64,000 nt of DNA from the NCBI GenBank assembly GCA_038496675.1, contig CM076656.1:23925496-23989495 (forward strand). The letters are read 5' to 3'. The notes beneath the pieces were generated by a model. The model had not been told where the DNA came from and made no database searches. It saw only the letters and a program-made list of their open reading frames with translations. A program made the translations under genes and the position numbers. The stretch's first letter is position 1. Each line of letters starts with the position of its first letter. The stretch is from Rachycentron canadum. Its lineage: Eukaryota; Chordata; Actinopteri; Carangiformes; Rachycentridae. Positions 10,921 to 24,400 of the stretch are shown in pieces.

Positions 10921-11197
10921 TCCACCATCCATCCATCCATCCACAACAAGGGTTTGGTCCACCCCAGCTCGCCAGTTTATCACGGGGCCAACATATACAG
11001 ACAAACAGCCATTAATGCACAGACTCAGCCCTATGGGCAACTTAGAGTCACCAATTAACCTAAAGTGCATGTCTTTGGACTGTGGGAGGAAGCTGAGGGG
11101 AACCCACACAGGAAAAGGGAGAACATGCACGTCTGGGGTTTGAAACCAGAACCTTCTTGCTGTGAGGCGACAGTGCTAACACTGCACTACCGAAGGG
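10921..11197 (+). repeat. Dispersed repeat family C, near full copy
   Basis: CCATCCATCC start, then a segment containing 'tttggactgtgggagg', 'gggagaacatgca' and 'accttcttgctgtgagg'. All are hallmarks of a widespread fish repeat that I associate with the 3' region of L2-type LINEs and derived SINEs. Confidence 0.85.
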
Positions 11198-11245
11198 CCT
11201 AAAGTCTGGCTTGGATTCCAACTCAAAGTTCAGCAAATTCCTCAG

Positions 11246-11435
11246 CCTCTATCCATCATCTATACTGTTATTCGTGCGGGGTCGCAGGGGGCTGGAGCCA
11301 ATGGGCCAATGGTCAGTCTATCGCGGGGCTGACATATAGAGACACATACGGCCATTTAGGGTCACCAGTTGACCTAATGTGTATGTCTGTATATGGAACC
11401 CAGGAAAATGCCAGGCCCAGGATACAAACCCAAAG
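11246..11435 (+). repeat. Dispersed repeat family C, diverged copy
   Basis: Second, more diverged tandem-neighbour copy with 'gggtcgcagggggctggagcc' type core and the 'gggtcaccagttgacctaatg' block. Confidence 0.8.
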
Positions 11436-14400
11436 GGCCATTGATCTGCAAAACCTGTATATTCTTGGCATGAACCAAATCACGTCATACTCGTGTCATG
11501 TTTTCTTCTCTTTCCTCGACATCGTTGTTTTTCAGCCGTCGGTGCTTCTGCACTGTGGCTCTAAGACGTCATTTCTGAGTGAAGTGTTGTCCTGTGCTGT
11601 CCTGCTCGTTTGAGTTTTTAGAAGCTGGTGCTCTTTTCTTCTGACTCTGCTCAGCCGTGGTGATTATCATTACCCGCCTCTTCTATTCATTCCTGTATGC
11701 CCAGGAATAAATAGAGGAATTGCTGGGCAGAATTTTCCCAGGAAAGAGCAACCAGACACTACAACAACAGACTCAAAACCTCTCACGAACTGGGAAACAC
11801 TATTGTGTCATATCAACCAGCAACAGCAGGCTATGTAGCAAACCAGGCTGATATGAAAATAAGGCAGTTTTACTATAAATGATTTTGTAAGGAAAAACTA
11901 AACTGCATGTATGTGTTTGTTCACCAACTGGGTCTGTGAGGACAAAGGGGTTCATGTCAAACTAGAGCTTTTTAAACTCCTCCTTTAACAGTTTGACACG
12001 ATCCCCTGCTCGGGGTGAACAGTCCTCCATCTTATTGCCGCTGCAGCGGGAATTATCAGGATGATGTGCTTTGCTCAGGGGCACACTGACGGTCAGCGAT
12101 GGACATTTGAATTCATTCCCGAGCTGGATTTTAATTTAATTAAATATTATTGATCTGAATTTATTTCAGATTCAGCCATAAAGTTGCCGTAAAGTATTTT
12201 ATGGCTCTTATTTTCAGAAAAACTATAATTACCGCCACGCCATTGTTTGCCTCCACCAACCAGTCCAGTAGCTGCTGATCTGTGTGTGAATACTTGAGTC
12301 ACGGTCAAAACCGTGTTTTGTTTGATTAGATTGACCTTTGACCTTTGGCTGCCAAAATCTAATCAGTTCGTTCTTGTGTCAAAGTGAACGTGAACCAGAA
12401 TTGATGAGACTTGAGGCATCGGGTTGTCAAGGTGTTAATGCAATAACACATTCACAAGAATGAGACGGACAAACATTGGCTCTGGCATTGGCTCCAGTCC
12501 CCCCCCCCCCCTGCACGGATGTGTGGTATAGATAACATTCACAAACTGGCTCAGTGAAAGTTATACTGAATTATTTATCCAAAATAATAAGTTAGACAAA
12601 TAAGCAATGGGACGTGGAAGTCAGCACGTTTAACCTTGAAAGCGGTGCATGGATGAGTGACGTGAGCTGTGGAGGTGGATGTGCAAAAGCAGATGCTGTG
12701 ACAAAATGAATGGACGTCAGCAGGTGGACGGGAAAGAAAGTGAGCACGTGGGCCAGCTCTTATAGTCCAGAAGGCCCAGGTGAACCAGTTGTATTTGAAA
12801 TAGGTGAAGAGTTCAGTGTGTTCTCCGAGAACGAATCGACGGATCACACAGATGTAGCAGGGGCTAAACATGTGACATCTCATTTACGTGACTGTCTGGA
12901 AGCCTGTCGCTCTTTTGTGATAAGAATATAGTGAAAATGGAGAGTATATCAGTCACCACATTACACCCCTGTACATCTGATGCACTTACTGACACTCTCA
13001 CAGTATGTGTAGGCCCATGAAAAATTCTGATACGTTCAAGTGCAAGTTTCCAGACCTGGGCTTGCCCTGTCATCAAGATTCAGTCCAAAAACGACAGACT
13101 CGGTGCTCTTTTGCAGCTTTTTGTGGCGGTGGGGTGCCGCAACGGCAGCTATCGTCAGGAGAGATGCTTTTGTTTCCCATACTTAAGACGAGAGGAAGTC
13201 TCATTGAGCTCTTTATATGAACTAATTGAGGGTTTGCCCCTTTCAGCAACTGCAACTGGAAAATCCCACTCACGCTCTGAGGTACCTGTAATGAGAGGGA
13301 GTCGAGGATGCTGGGTCTCATGGGAGAGCTGCTTCACATCTCAACAGATCCTCAGTCAGCGGCGATGCCAAGCTGGTGAACTCTGCCGACCTCTTGTCCG
13401 TGACGACTCCTCCGCTTTGTGCTGAACATTTTTCTCTGATTGCTAATTCCTTTATTTTGAATTTTAACAAGTAAGTGACACATTCTTCCTCGATGCCGCA
13501 AGTGTTGTGTCACAAGTTTGTCTTTTTTTGTATCGTTTAACAATGTTACACATTTTTCCCAATGACATCACACGGGTTAGTGAGAGCACCTATTTTGCTC
13601 CGTCCTTTTGTTCCCTCCCGTTCTCACTCTGCCTTTGCCGCAAAGTCTTATCCGCTTAATTTTCAATAGGTTTTGAAGCTTTCATGTGGCTGAAAAAAAA
13701 AAAAAAACCCAAATGAAGCAACTTGACTGGTTTGCATCAGGACGCCATACAAACCAGCGGAGTGGACATGTGTTTGCAGTAGCCTTTGCAGTCAGTGTCT
13801 ACGGGAGGATTGAGTGTCTTGGTTCCTCCTCTGGGGTTTTTGTAAGACAAACTACAAGGCTGTTATGGTCCTATAAATAACGGTTTTATTGCAAGGGGAA
13901 TTTTAATGCTTTTTACATAAGTGCTCTGAAGGCTTTCGCATCTGCCAATAACAGGCTTACCTTCAGTGGCGAGGACGGTTACTTAAGACTCATGTATACA
14001 CACTCCCCTGGGTCACGACTGAACTTTACTCCGGAAGTACCGTCAACTCTGACCTCTTGATTTCAAGTCTTGTGGCTATTATTTTTGAGTTGGCGGATTT
14101 AATGAACTATGGAATTTAGCTGGAGTGAAAATATTACATTGTCATATAAGATATACACATTTTGTGAATTTAAAGGAAAAAAAAAACAGGATCTCTCAAG
14201 GGTAAAACTGGTTTTAGTGAGTACACACACACACACACACACACAAACACACATAAATACCCTTTGGCACAATTTTTCTCTGGAAAGTAAAAATTTGCAT
14301 AAAAAATCATTGTCAAATGGGCACTAACTAACACAAGATTTGTGCTGTGAGTCACTGATTTGTCAGTGGTTTGATACAAGCACGTACACATACGCACACA

Positions 14401-17400
14401 CTAACACACACACGCATCTTTCTGCACGGTTTTTCCGTTGGAAGGAGCGAATTGCCCATCCACCAATCACATCACTGTCCCTGTAGCTAATCAACAAGCA
14501 GTGACCTTTAACCTTTGACTGTGCAACGTTAACAGTTAGTTGTGTACATGAGACACTTGTTTTTAACTTTAAACTTTACATAGTGACAAGTTTCTTCAGC
14601 TTTAGTCTAAATGTTCAAGTTCAGAAACAACAGCGATCCCAACCCAGTCTTCTTTCCCACTGATGGACAGAGGCCTCACAGTCCATCTCGGCCTTAATGA
14701 GTGGCTATATTACATTTTGCCAAGGTGGTGGTTTATGGGAGTAATGGGGTTCATTGTTGGTGTCAACATTTTCTGTTGCACCAACATATGAATTCAAGTG
14801 TTCATCGGTTGAAATCTTCTCATTCAGGAATATAAACTGAAATCTAAACTAATAAAAATCACTATCACAGCTGTAGATCTTCCGATACCATCTTTTCCTT
14901 CCCAACACCAACTCCGACACCTGAACTTGTGTATCGGCCGATTCCTCCATCCATCCATCCATTATCTCTGTCGTGGGCTGGAGCCATGGGTATGATGTGA
15001 TTGCTCTGTTGTTTGGCTCAGGTTGAACCCTTGAACAGAAACATGAAGCCATAGAATTTTTCTCTTACGATCTAATTTGACTGTCAGTCATAAAAAATAA
15101 ATCTAGGAATAAATAACAATAGCTTTAAATTAATCTAAACAGTCGCCACGATTTAGACGATTTAAACCCAGATTTTTTTCATTTCAAAGCTTTCAGTTTT
15201 GGGGGAATTTCACGCCTCCATGGTTAGTGTAGTAGAGACAGGAGAGCAGTGCAGGGTTCAAACTGGGTACACCTCCTCAGAGCTTATGTGCTTACATGGT
15301 TTGCACCCTAACCACAGCTTTAAGGATCTTTTAATACAATAATGATTACACTATTTACAGGAAATATATTATTTTTCATTGCTCTAAATTCAACTTCCTG
15401 TACAGGTTACGGTTTAAGAGCAACAAAAAAGACCTCATTTCTTGTAAATTGCATTACGTTAGCCTAATTACTGGTATGTGTAATCAAACTGGTATGGGAT
15501 CAGTGCATGGACTTGTAAACTTGTTACTCACTGAAACTTGAAGCTTGATCCACAGAGACCTTCAGATCCATCTTTAGTTAGTACTTTAGGACTTTGACTA
15601 AATCCCTGTTATAAAGCCACAATGCTCATACATGTCTTAAGATCCAGTAATGCAGGTGCAACGGTCCGGCAGATGACTCTTTTCTTCAGAACAGAGGAAC
15701 TCTGCCAAAATATTGTTCAGCGTTGCTCATGCATGAAGCCAAATACAAAGGACGAAGAAGCCACAAGTGGAATATCATATGAACAATAGAGTTTTATTGC
15801 CCATTACAAAACATGCGCTTGTGTTTTTTTTTTACTTTATTGTAATTCCATAACCAAAATGTACTGAGAAGATTTCTGAGGAGACAGGGATGTGACTGAA
15901 AAGCGGAAAAAAAGTGGAGTCATCCACAGAAACGTCTCGTGACATCTCGTGATATCGTAAAACCAAGGCCAGAGTCCAAGCATCGAAAAAGGTGACGTGA
16001 ACACCGATCCTATTCCCCCGTGGAGATTTCAATTCAGAAAATACTGCCCTACATGTGATGGCATGCCACTGCCGACAATTTAGCCTGCTGTTCATATATT
16101 TAACTCTTCAGCCAAAAATACTCCACAGATTGTTTCCCGTGTGTAATTTTTTGCTCTCATGGCATATTGTCTCAGCCGGGAAAACATTCCAATCTGGAGG
16201 CACGATGAGAGGACATATGAAAGACGCTCTTAGGTCAGGAGCTATTCTTGTACATATTTTGTTTTCTGGACCACAAGAGATGCTGTCTGGCCCTTATTTT
16301 GCTGGGTTTGTGTTTAGCAGTTGAAACGACTGTAAAGGCACGTACACAAATTGCCAACATCACTAAATACTGAGCCAATGATATCGATGTGGCAGCGTGT
16401 TTCTCCGACTGGCTTCATTTTTATAGATAGCAACAATCATCATAGTAATTATTCTGATTTTAAAATCCACCTCTTTATTATTGATGTGACTGTCAAAGCT
16501 GCCATTATTATTAAAATCATAAAAGTGGAGAATATACAGACAGTTTTAAGGGGCATTTATTCCAGTGTTCACAGCACTGCCACACATACTTGGTGGCAGA
16601 GATGTTTTTCTAAGCCACTCAAACACTGGTGTGTCACTTGTGTTTCTCAAGCCATGTGGAAAAATGCGTGTTTGGGGTTTGGGTGGCACAAGCTGCGACA
16701 AAACCACATGGAAACAGGACATTTCATCGCAGATATATAATCTTGGATCAAGGCTCCAGATAATTTGCTTGACTGTAAATGAAGTGTCCTTTTTGCTTGA
16801 CGAACGCTGCTGCACAAACACACTGCAACACACTGTTTCCCTAATTATATTTTTTATTTGAGGACAGTATTTCCCCAATATCTAATTTATGAGTAATTAC
16901 TTTTAAAAGTTGCAGTGAGTCATGAGGATGTAAAATATGTCATTTATGGTTTTGCAAGTATTAAAAGCCATTTTCTGGACTCAACAGAATCCAACCTGCT
17001 GCTGGAGTCAATTGCACTCAATTCCTCTGAAACACAATAATTTCATAAGTGATATAGAGCGAGGTACGTAAAAGTATAGACTGTTCAGGTAGATTATTAT
17101 CTAATATTTAATTGGTGTTAATTTTAAAAGTTGTTTCGTGTTGAATTTGAGGGAAACAAGTCCGAGAATCATTACAGGAGACAACAACCGGAGATACAGA
17201 TGTGATACTTGATCTACGTCTAAAAATAATTTAAAAAAAAAACAAAAAAAAAAAACAACAACCTCTGCTTCTGTGTGATGGATGATTTATAAATCAACCC
17301 TGTCGTAACGTCTGATGACAAACTGCATGCAGGGTGTGATGTAACCCAACATCAGCTGAACTTAAAATACAAAGCTGCGGACACTTCACGTGAGGTCACT

Positions 17401-17582
17401 ACTTTACAATGCTTGAAAAACACCAAGGAATGTGTGTCAGCGTGACCACAAAGGAAATTCAAAGGCACTGTGAAGAGTTTTAGGGCATCGAGCTAATGCT
17501 CCTGACCAGGAGCCGCTTGAAATGAGTCATTTAGGAGTGCTTTTATTGAATAATGACAAACAGGTGTTAAAATTTGCTCTAA
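11436..17582. other. Non-coding stretch, no gene recognised
   Basis: About 6 kb without a supported exon. Contains a C run near 12499-12511, A runs near 13692 and 14174, a CA repeat at 14223-14252 and one family C fragment (listed separately). Open frames of up to 104 codons near 13100-13430 overlap each other on both strands and lack consistent splice sites. Confidence 0.5.
14946..15000 (+). repeat. Family C fragment with CCAT tail
   Basis: CCATCCATCCATCC followed by 'tcgtgggctggagccatggg', a short remnant of the same family as 10921. Confidence 0.6.
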
Positions 17583-17766
17583 CCACAGGTTGTAAAAAGA
17601 AGCCAGATTGTATAGACATATATGAGAAGCTCACTCCTCCTCAGCTCCACCTTCTCCTCCAAATACGTTTTTTCTGGTTTTCGAAAAACCAAGATGGCCG
17701 ACAGAAACATAACAAACTCAAGGCTTCAAAATGGCAGCTCACAAACCAGTGGGTGACGTCGTGGTA
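17583..17766 (+). repeat. Dispersed repeat family A, copy 1 (internally deleted)
   Basis: Joins the 5' block ('gttgtaaaaagaagccagattg') directly to the 3' block ('cagctccaccttctcctcc' to 'accagtgggtgacgtc'), so most of the middle is missing. Its 3' site reads TGACGTCG rather than TGACGTCA. Confidence 0.8.
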
Positions 17767-17885
17767 GGTTCACACTTGGAGCGTGCACATATTTGTAGGT
17801 GCACGTGAGAGGGCTTTTCGTGCAGTGTCTTTAAATATCTGATGCAATTGTGAGACTAACTTCAAGTTCCATAGAGTAGAGTTAA

Positions 17886-18045
17886 CCAATTAGAGTCACC
17901 AGTCAACCTAATGCACATGTCTTTGGACTGTGGGAGGAAGCCAGAGGGACCTTACACAGGCACAGGGAGAACATGCAAACACCCAGAAAGGAGACAGGCC
18001 TGGGGTTCAAACCCAGAGTTTTCTTGCTGTGAAGCAACAGTGCAA
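17886..18045 (+). repeat. Dispersed repeat family C copy
   Basis: 'gtctttggactgtgggagg', 'agggagaacatgcaaac' and 'tcttgctgtgaagcaacag' match the 10921 copy. Confidence 0.85.
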
Positions 18046-20875
18046 GCTCTCCCATTTAGAAGCTGAAATAAGAGAAATTGTTTCATTTTTGCAATTGCTC
18101 TACCTTTCCCATATGTCTTCAAATGGAAATAAAAAGTGATATTAAACATTTCACTCTGTCACTGAAATCCCTTATCGAAGCCTGTTTCCGCCCAAATTTA
18201 ACATGGTCCAACAGCTTTAACCAAAATGCTGCAGGTTTAATTGAACTGCTCTGTATCAAGACACTTTGCAGTTTTCCACCTGCTCCAGCTACAAATGGAG
18301 AGTCCTGTGCTTTTACCTTGCAGATAACATACCTTCATGCTGTGTGTTTGAGTAAGAAAAGTGGTAGGGTACCAAGTAAATGTGGACTGCAGAGTTATAC
18401 CCTGAAAGAACTGAATAAAATCAGAAATAAAGCTGCTGTCCATCATTAGTTGCATTGTGTTGATGAGCAGTTTTAGGCTGTACCTCCACTATCAAACTTT
18501 TCTCTTATAAATGTCATATAATGAAAGAGTGTGCACAAAGTGTCCGTTGTAAGCTTTCAATTTCACTACATTCACTGCACAGTTGTGTTAAAAGATTTTT
18601 ATCAGTCGGTGATTTTTTCTTTGTTGATAATACCACTGAGAGATTTTTCTTCATGTCACCATAACCTACACTGCCAGATTCTCTTCATGAAAAAAAAAAA
18701 AAAAAAAAAACTGTTGGAAAAGTGAGGGAATGTTCTGGCTGACTGGAAATGAGGTGCCATTGTGGCTTTGCCTTTCACTGAAACCTGCATTTAAGAGTCT
18801 CGCTGCCACTTGGAGCTGTGATAGCCACTTGCACACCAGAGCAATTTCAAACCTGGTGGCATGGTGACAATGTGAGGTCTAACCCGAATCAGATAGGCCA
18901 AGCCAAGTAACACTCACTCCTAACCTCCATGTGCCTCCTATTTAGTGGGTGATCTCTGACGTCAAGTAAGGTGGACCTGCGCAAAGGCCACGCGGGTCTG
19001 TAATGAGCAAGTTAGTGCAGAGCAAAATACAGACTCTTGATATTTACAGCATGTGCACGATTTGCATATTCTGTAATTTTTGTGTTCTTTTGTGGAGCGA
19101 GTGTTTGTGTTGGTGAATACAACACGTTCAAAGTGTTTAGGAGTCTGGATTTGGCTCATAAACTCATTTGCCTCAGGTTTAATTTCAAATACATGGGTTT
19201 GATCTTGCAGATGTAATATTGTTTAATCTTGTGTGTTTGATGTAATTGTATGATTTACCTAAGTGAATGCCTCATTTAGCTTTGTGCGACTGACACACGA
19301 AAAAATGCTGCGCAACCACGAGGCGGCTGAGGTCTGGGATCCTCACGCATCAAGAGAAACCTGCTGGCCCTGAGACCTGAAGAAAAAGTCTCCAGCGTGA
19401 TGGCAGTTAACTTTACAGTCAGGAGCTAATTCAATAAAGATCTTTTTTCACCCACTACGCCTCTATAGCTGCACCTAAAATGAGAGAGGATGGGAGGCAG
19501 TAACCTAAGCGCTGTGAAAGGGCGTCTGATTTTCTACATTAAAGGGAAACTCCGGCTGCCGTCAAGCAGCGCTAAGCACCACTCTCATAAACTGCTGTCA
19601 CATGCTATATGCTGGCTGTGAATGAACTGCACCATAACCTCTGGGTGACCTCTTCGTTTCTGTTTTAATTCACAGCTCAAAGACAGAGTGGTCAGCCTCG
19701 GTCATAGATGTTAGATGTTATTTTATCTGACTGGCACATACTGAATCACAAATCTTCCGTGCCCAAAATAATTAATAACTATTAACCACAAACATGACAT
19801 AAATTGACAAGTGAGGTCAACTAGGTTAAGGCAAAGTGTGGTGGGGTTGTAATACGAGTAGCTTTAGTAATTTGACATAAAGGCACACTCACAGCTGTAA
19901 GGGATCGGCCACAGGGAAGAGATGAGCACAATTTAACAGGTAAACCACAGGAGGCACCACTTTCAACTGTGAGCAGGGAAACAAGCATCACCGGGAGAGA
20001 CTGTAACCAGGAAAGCCATGCCCAGGAGTCAACAAGGCAAGGTCACACATATCTTTCCTTACATCTGATCTCAGCAGCTTCTTGTCCCTTAAGGTTAGGT
20101 GACCAGATTCCTCAAATGAAAGCTGGGAACATTTCCAGTTCGTTGGTTAATATATCATGAAAATATCCAGTCCTGTTTTTCATGTATTTTGACCATAGTT
20201 TGGTAAAAGCTGTACTGTAAAACACAGGATCATCCCCCATTTGGAAACTAAACAACGTGTTCCTCATTGAACTGACGTGGAAATTTGTCCCACATTTTTC
20301 AGACCAGATAAATAATAAAGGGTTACATTCTTAAAACAAGGGGGATTTATGTGAGACAGAGGGAAACCTTCCTGTTTTCCCTCAGCCTCACTATCCTATT
20401 ATGTTCCTCTACACCTGAGCCTCATAAAACCACCTGGTCACTGGTGACCAGTTTAAAGCTCGTACGAAGCAGCGTAGCAACACACATATGGGCATGACTG
20501 ACTGAAGTTTTGTCTATATTGACCTGTTACACATCGTTAGCTCAAAGAGGCTTTCCACAGTTCAACTGTTCACTTCATTTTACAATAGCATACAAAATTC
20601 TATATTTGTACAAATAAACAAACGTTAGTGACCCACTACCTTAGAAGCGATCCTGAAGTTCGTGTGTCCAACTGTCAGCCTCCATTATTTATATTTCTTT
20701 AGTCCAGAATTGTCCACAAATCATCAAATAATTAAAATTTTTATTTTTCATAAAAGTATTCCAGGTCGTGAATATTGTCATTTGAGGTCCATGACATCAA
20801 CAACAATTTTTTTTATTGTATTATTTTTTATTATTATTTTTTTATCAAGTTCTGGCTTTCGCTCACATGTCAGAC
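18046..20875. other. Non-coding stretch, nothing recognised
   Basis: Poly-A near 18690-18710; otherwise AT-rich single-copy-looking sequence with no supported exon. Confidence 0.5.
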
Positions 20876-21365
20876 TACTGTGACGTCACCCACTGGTCTG
20901 TGAGCTGCTGTTCTGAAGCCTCCAGTTTGTAATTTGTCTGTCGGCCATCTTGTTTTTTCGGAACCAGAAGAAACCGCATTTGGAGGAGAAGGTGGATCTG
21001 AGGAGGAGTGAGGGGTGGAGCTGACCTGCTTTGTACTCTATCCTGATTGGGTGGTACAGTCTGTCAATCACACTGTAGCCCCGCCCCCTAATTCATCCCC
21101 TGCTTTCTGGTCTATTTTCCTCTAAATGGACCATCATTTGAAAAATGAACATCATGTATTGAAGACTTGAATCTAGAGACTGAGACCATAAACTCATTAG
21201 GAAAACGTTTACTGAGCTAATAAATCAAGGAGAAGTAGGGACATTTTCCCATAGACTTCAATACAATCTGACCTCTTTAACAACCAGTGGAGTCGCCCCC
21301 TGATGGTCATCAGAGAGAATGAAGGGTTAAGGCTCTTCAGCGTTCATGTCCACTGTTATATACAG
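20876..21365 (-). repeat. Dispersed repeat family A, copy 2 (near full length)
   Basis: Reverse complement of the 53816 copy over almost its whole length. In this orientation it starts with TGACGTCACCCACTGG and ends near 'gttatatacagtcagtg'. A perfect TGACGTCA palindrome lies at 20881-20888. It ends about 130 bases upstream of the start codon of the candidate four-exon gene. Class unresolved: no coding capacity and no clear terminal inverted repeats; I know it as a common teleost repeat. Confidence 0.85.
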
Positions 21366-21494
21366 TCAGTGCTTTAGATGTGTTTAGGTTATTATCTCTC
21401 ACAGCTGCCTGATGAAGCAGAGCCCACAGCAGCACGAGGCACTGGTTTGCTCATGCGCACTGACCAGACTCTTGGCTCTGACAGGTGAGTAGCG

Positions 21495-24400
21495 ATGGAC
21501 AGGTTGGAGACGGTTGCTATAGTGCAGCATTACACGCATGCGCAGACGTGCGTGGACGCTAAATTTACTCATCGAGCATCAAGAGGCAGTAGTGGCAGGT
21601 AAATTAGACAAACCTCATTAATTCATCATGTCTGTGTAATATCCACAGTGAGTTTGAGAAGTTTGAGACAGGACATTGTTACACAGTTGGTGCGGCTCCT
21701 TTCAGGGGCAGTTCAGGGAGAGAGAGGGCGGTGATGCTGGCGACCGGGGCTCGTTAGTTAGCAGTTAGCGATTAGCAGTGAGCGATTATCGGTGAGCGAT
21801 TAGCGGTGAGCGATTAGCGGTTAGCAATTAGCAGTTAGCGGTTAGCGATTAGCGGTTAGCAGTTAGCGATTAGCAGTTAGCGGTTAGCAGTTAGCGGTGT
21901 AGCTGTGAATGTAGCTGGGCAGTTTATCTGCACTTCAGGCCGTTTGTTAGTAAATAAAAGATGAAACTTCTCAAGACCGAAGTTCCCGCGTCTGTGTGCT
22001 TCCCATCTTCCGGTCCAGAGGATTAGCCAGGAAAGGTACAACAACACCGAGGATGGAAAATACAGGAGTCTACATTTTGAAAAATAGTTTACCACAGAAC
22101 TGTTATTTAAAATAAATTTTTTTTCCTCCTATACTGCAACAATAACCCCTAAAATCCTTGAGAATGTCCAGGCAGAGACTTTTAGCACAGGTAAAACAGG
22201 TAGCACAAAAATCATGTGACATATCAGAGACTATCTGCTGCTTCTGTCGTGAGGAGGTGTGCTTCAGATTTGTTATGTAGGCATGTTATATACTTGTCAT
22301 TGGTGTAGTTGGCTGCTCCGCTCTGTTTTTCTATCTGTAAGCGACTACGTACAGTACATGTGCTGTTTTCCTGAACACGAATAGCGTTTTTTGTCTTGAT
22401 ACAAAAGGAAAATTCAGGTGTCGATTACAACATTAATTATGGCTGAACTTCATTTAGCTGCTTCACTTGCAGCGTCCTGTTATCATTAGTGTTTATTTCA
22501 TTGGTGTAAGAAATCAAGTCATGTGTCATTGAAATATATTTCATATGCTGGATGCAAGTTCTTGGACATTAATTAAAAAGCAGAAAACATTCTCTCCTGG
22601 ATGTATACTGCTATAAAAAAATGTTGCTTTTTTGTTTGTAATATTTTGCATTGATAGTTGTGTGTTGGTTTCTTCACCCCTCTGCCCTCACAGGTCTCCC
22701 TGTTTGATGGCACGACACATGAAACCAACACATCCTGGACAAACGTCTTTGCTGACAGCACAGACACCAGATTCCTGGTAAGACAGCAAACAAATGTAAT
22801 TAGATGTCACTTATGTTACCTGTTAATAACCTTACCTATCAATAAAGGAACAGAATTACTCTAAATCTTAATCACATTGTTCCACCCTTTTTTTTCCCCC
22901 CACTTACAGGCACAGTAGGTCCCCCCCAAATTGTTCAGTGTTATAAAGGGACAGTTGTTGTGAATTGATACACAACCAACATTTCATCATTTTGGATCAC
23001 TGGATCACTTTTAAGGATGAACCTCTCAACTGGAAAATAACATTTTATTATGTGTAATTCTCTCAGGTTGACTTTGACAACACTCAGAAAGCCTGAAACA
23101 TGGACTGACATTCAAACAGCTGACATCACAGACAGGGCTACCAGCAGCACTGTCGACAACCTTAGGGCAGCAAATAAAAGGTAAGCACCACTCACTGTCA
23201 GCGTAAGCTGTCTATTTAGATTGGGCCAAATACAAGTACATGTAACCCTAACCCATTTTAATTCTTATTGAGAAAAGAATGAACAGTTTGAATAAGAATT
23301 CCTTGAGTATCCCTGAGTGTTCTAGCGTTTGCACTGGGATTAAAGTAAAGCATTTGTCCCAGCTTTAGCATCAGGTTGGAGGTGCAGTATTTAGCCAGGG
23401 AGGGGCAGGGGACTGTCTCTTCCTAGCCAGGCCTGACGCCTTAACCAGGCTTTTACAGTAGGAAGGAGTGAAGCACACCGAGGTTTACCGCCATGCTGGG
23501 ATCACCAGTTTAATGGAGGCTCGCCCTAGCCCACATTCAAACCCTGCATCTCTTGGCTCCTTTCCGGCAGCTGGGGTATACTGGGGAGCGTTCCCATGGA
23601 AAAGCTGTTAAAATGGCCGTGGTAGTGAGGATGAGGAACAAGTTTCCATCATGTTCTAACTAGCTACAAAGAGATTCACATATTACACTGCTATATAGAC
23701 TTCTTTACTGTAAGATAGTCACATTAATTGTGATGGAGTGGGTTTTTTGGTGGCCGGTTGGAGGTTGTGTCTACATTTTTTTCCCCTGCCTTTTTCCGTT
23801 CTAGTGGCTACAGGTGTGTGCATTGTCAGTTTTTTTCCCCCTCCTGATGTTTCAGCTGACACACGAGGGGTCTGAGGGAGCTTGTTTTTGCATCGTCTCC
23901 ATGTTGCTATGCAGACTGACTTTTCCGTTGGCTGGATTTTACCGTCGTCCTTAAAGACAAGCCTGTTCCTGATTGTTCCGGATCATAAGGCCGAATCAAA
24001 TTAGGGACTGGTAATGGCCATAAAGTCCATGTCTGAGGCATTATACTCAAGGGCGTGGGCTCGCCTCACATTTCCCATCCGCATTTCCTTTCGTCCCCCT
24101 TTCTGAGCGGGTTTGTCAGCTTTTTTTCATTACCAACTAATCTGGAGGATTTGTAACTAAAACAACAAACACATAAAAAAAGCACAAATCAGTGGGAGAG
24201 AGTGATGTTCCACAAATCAACAGTATGTTCATAATTGGCCAACTCATACATCATGCTTGTTCTTCCATGAGTGGGCCCCATGCTTTGCTGTTGTTTGTAA
24301 AATCCAGTAATGTCCCACATTGATGTGATTCAAGGTGCATGTCCTGCTCTGTTGTTGGGGATCCCACTGCAGTTGTCCACTTCTAAGCATCAGTAGCTGA

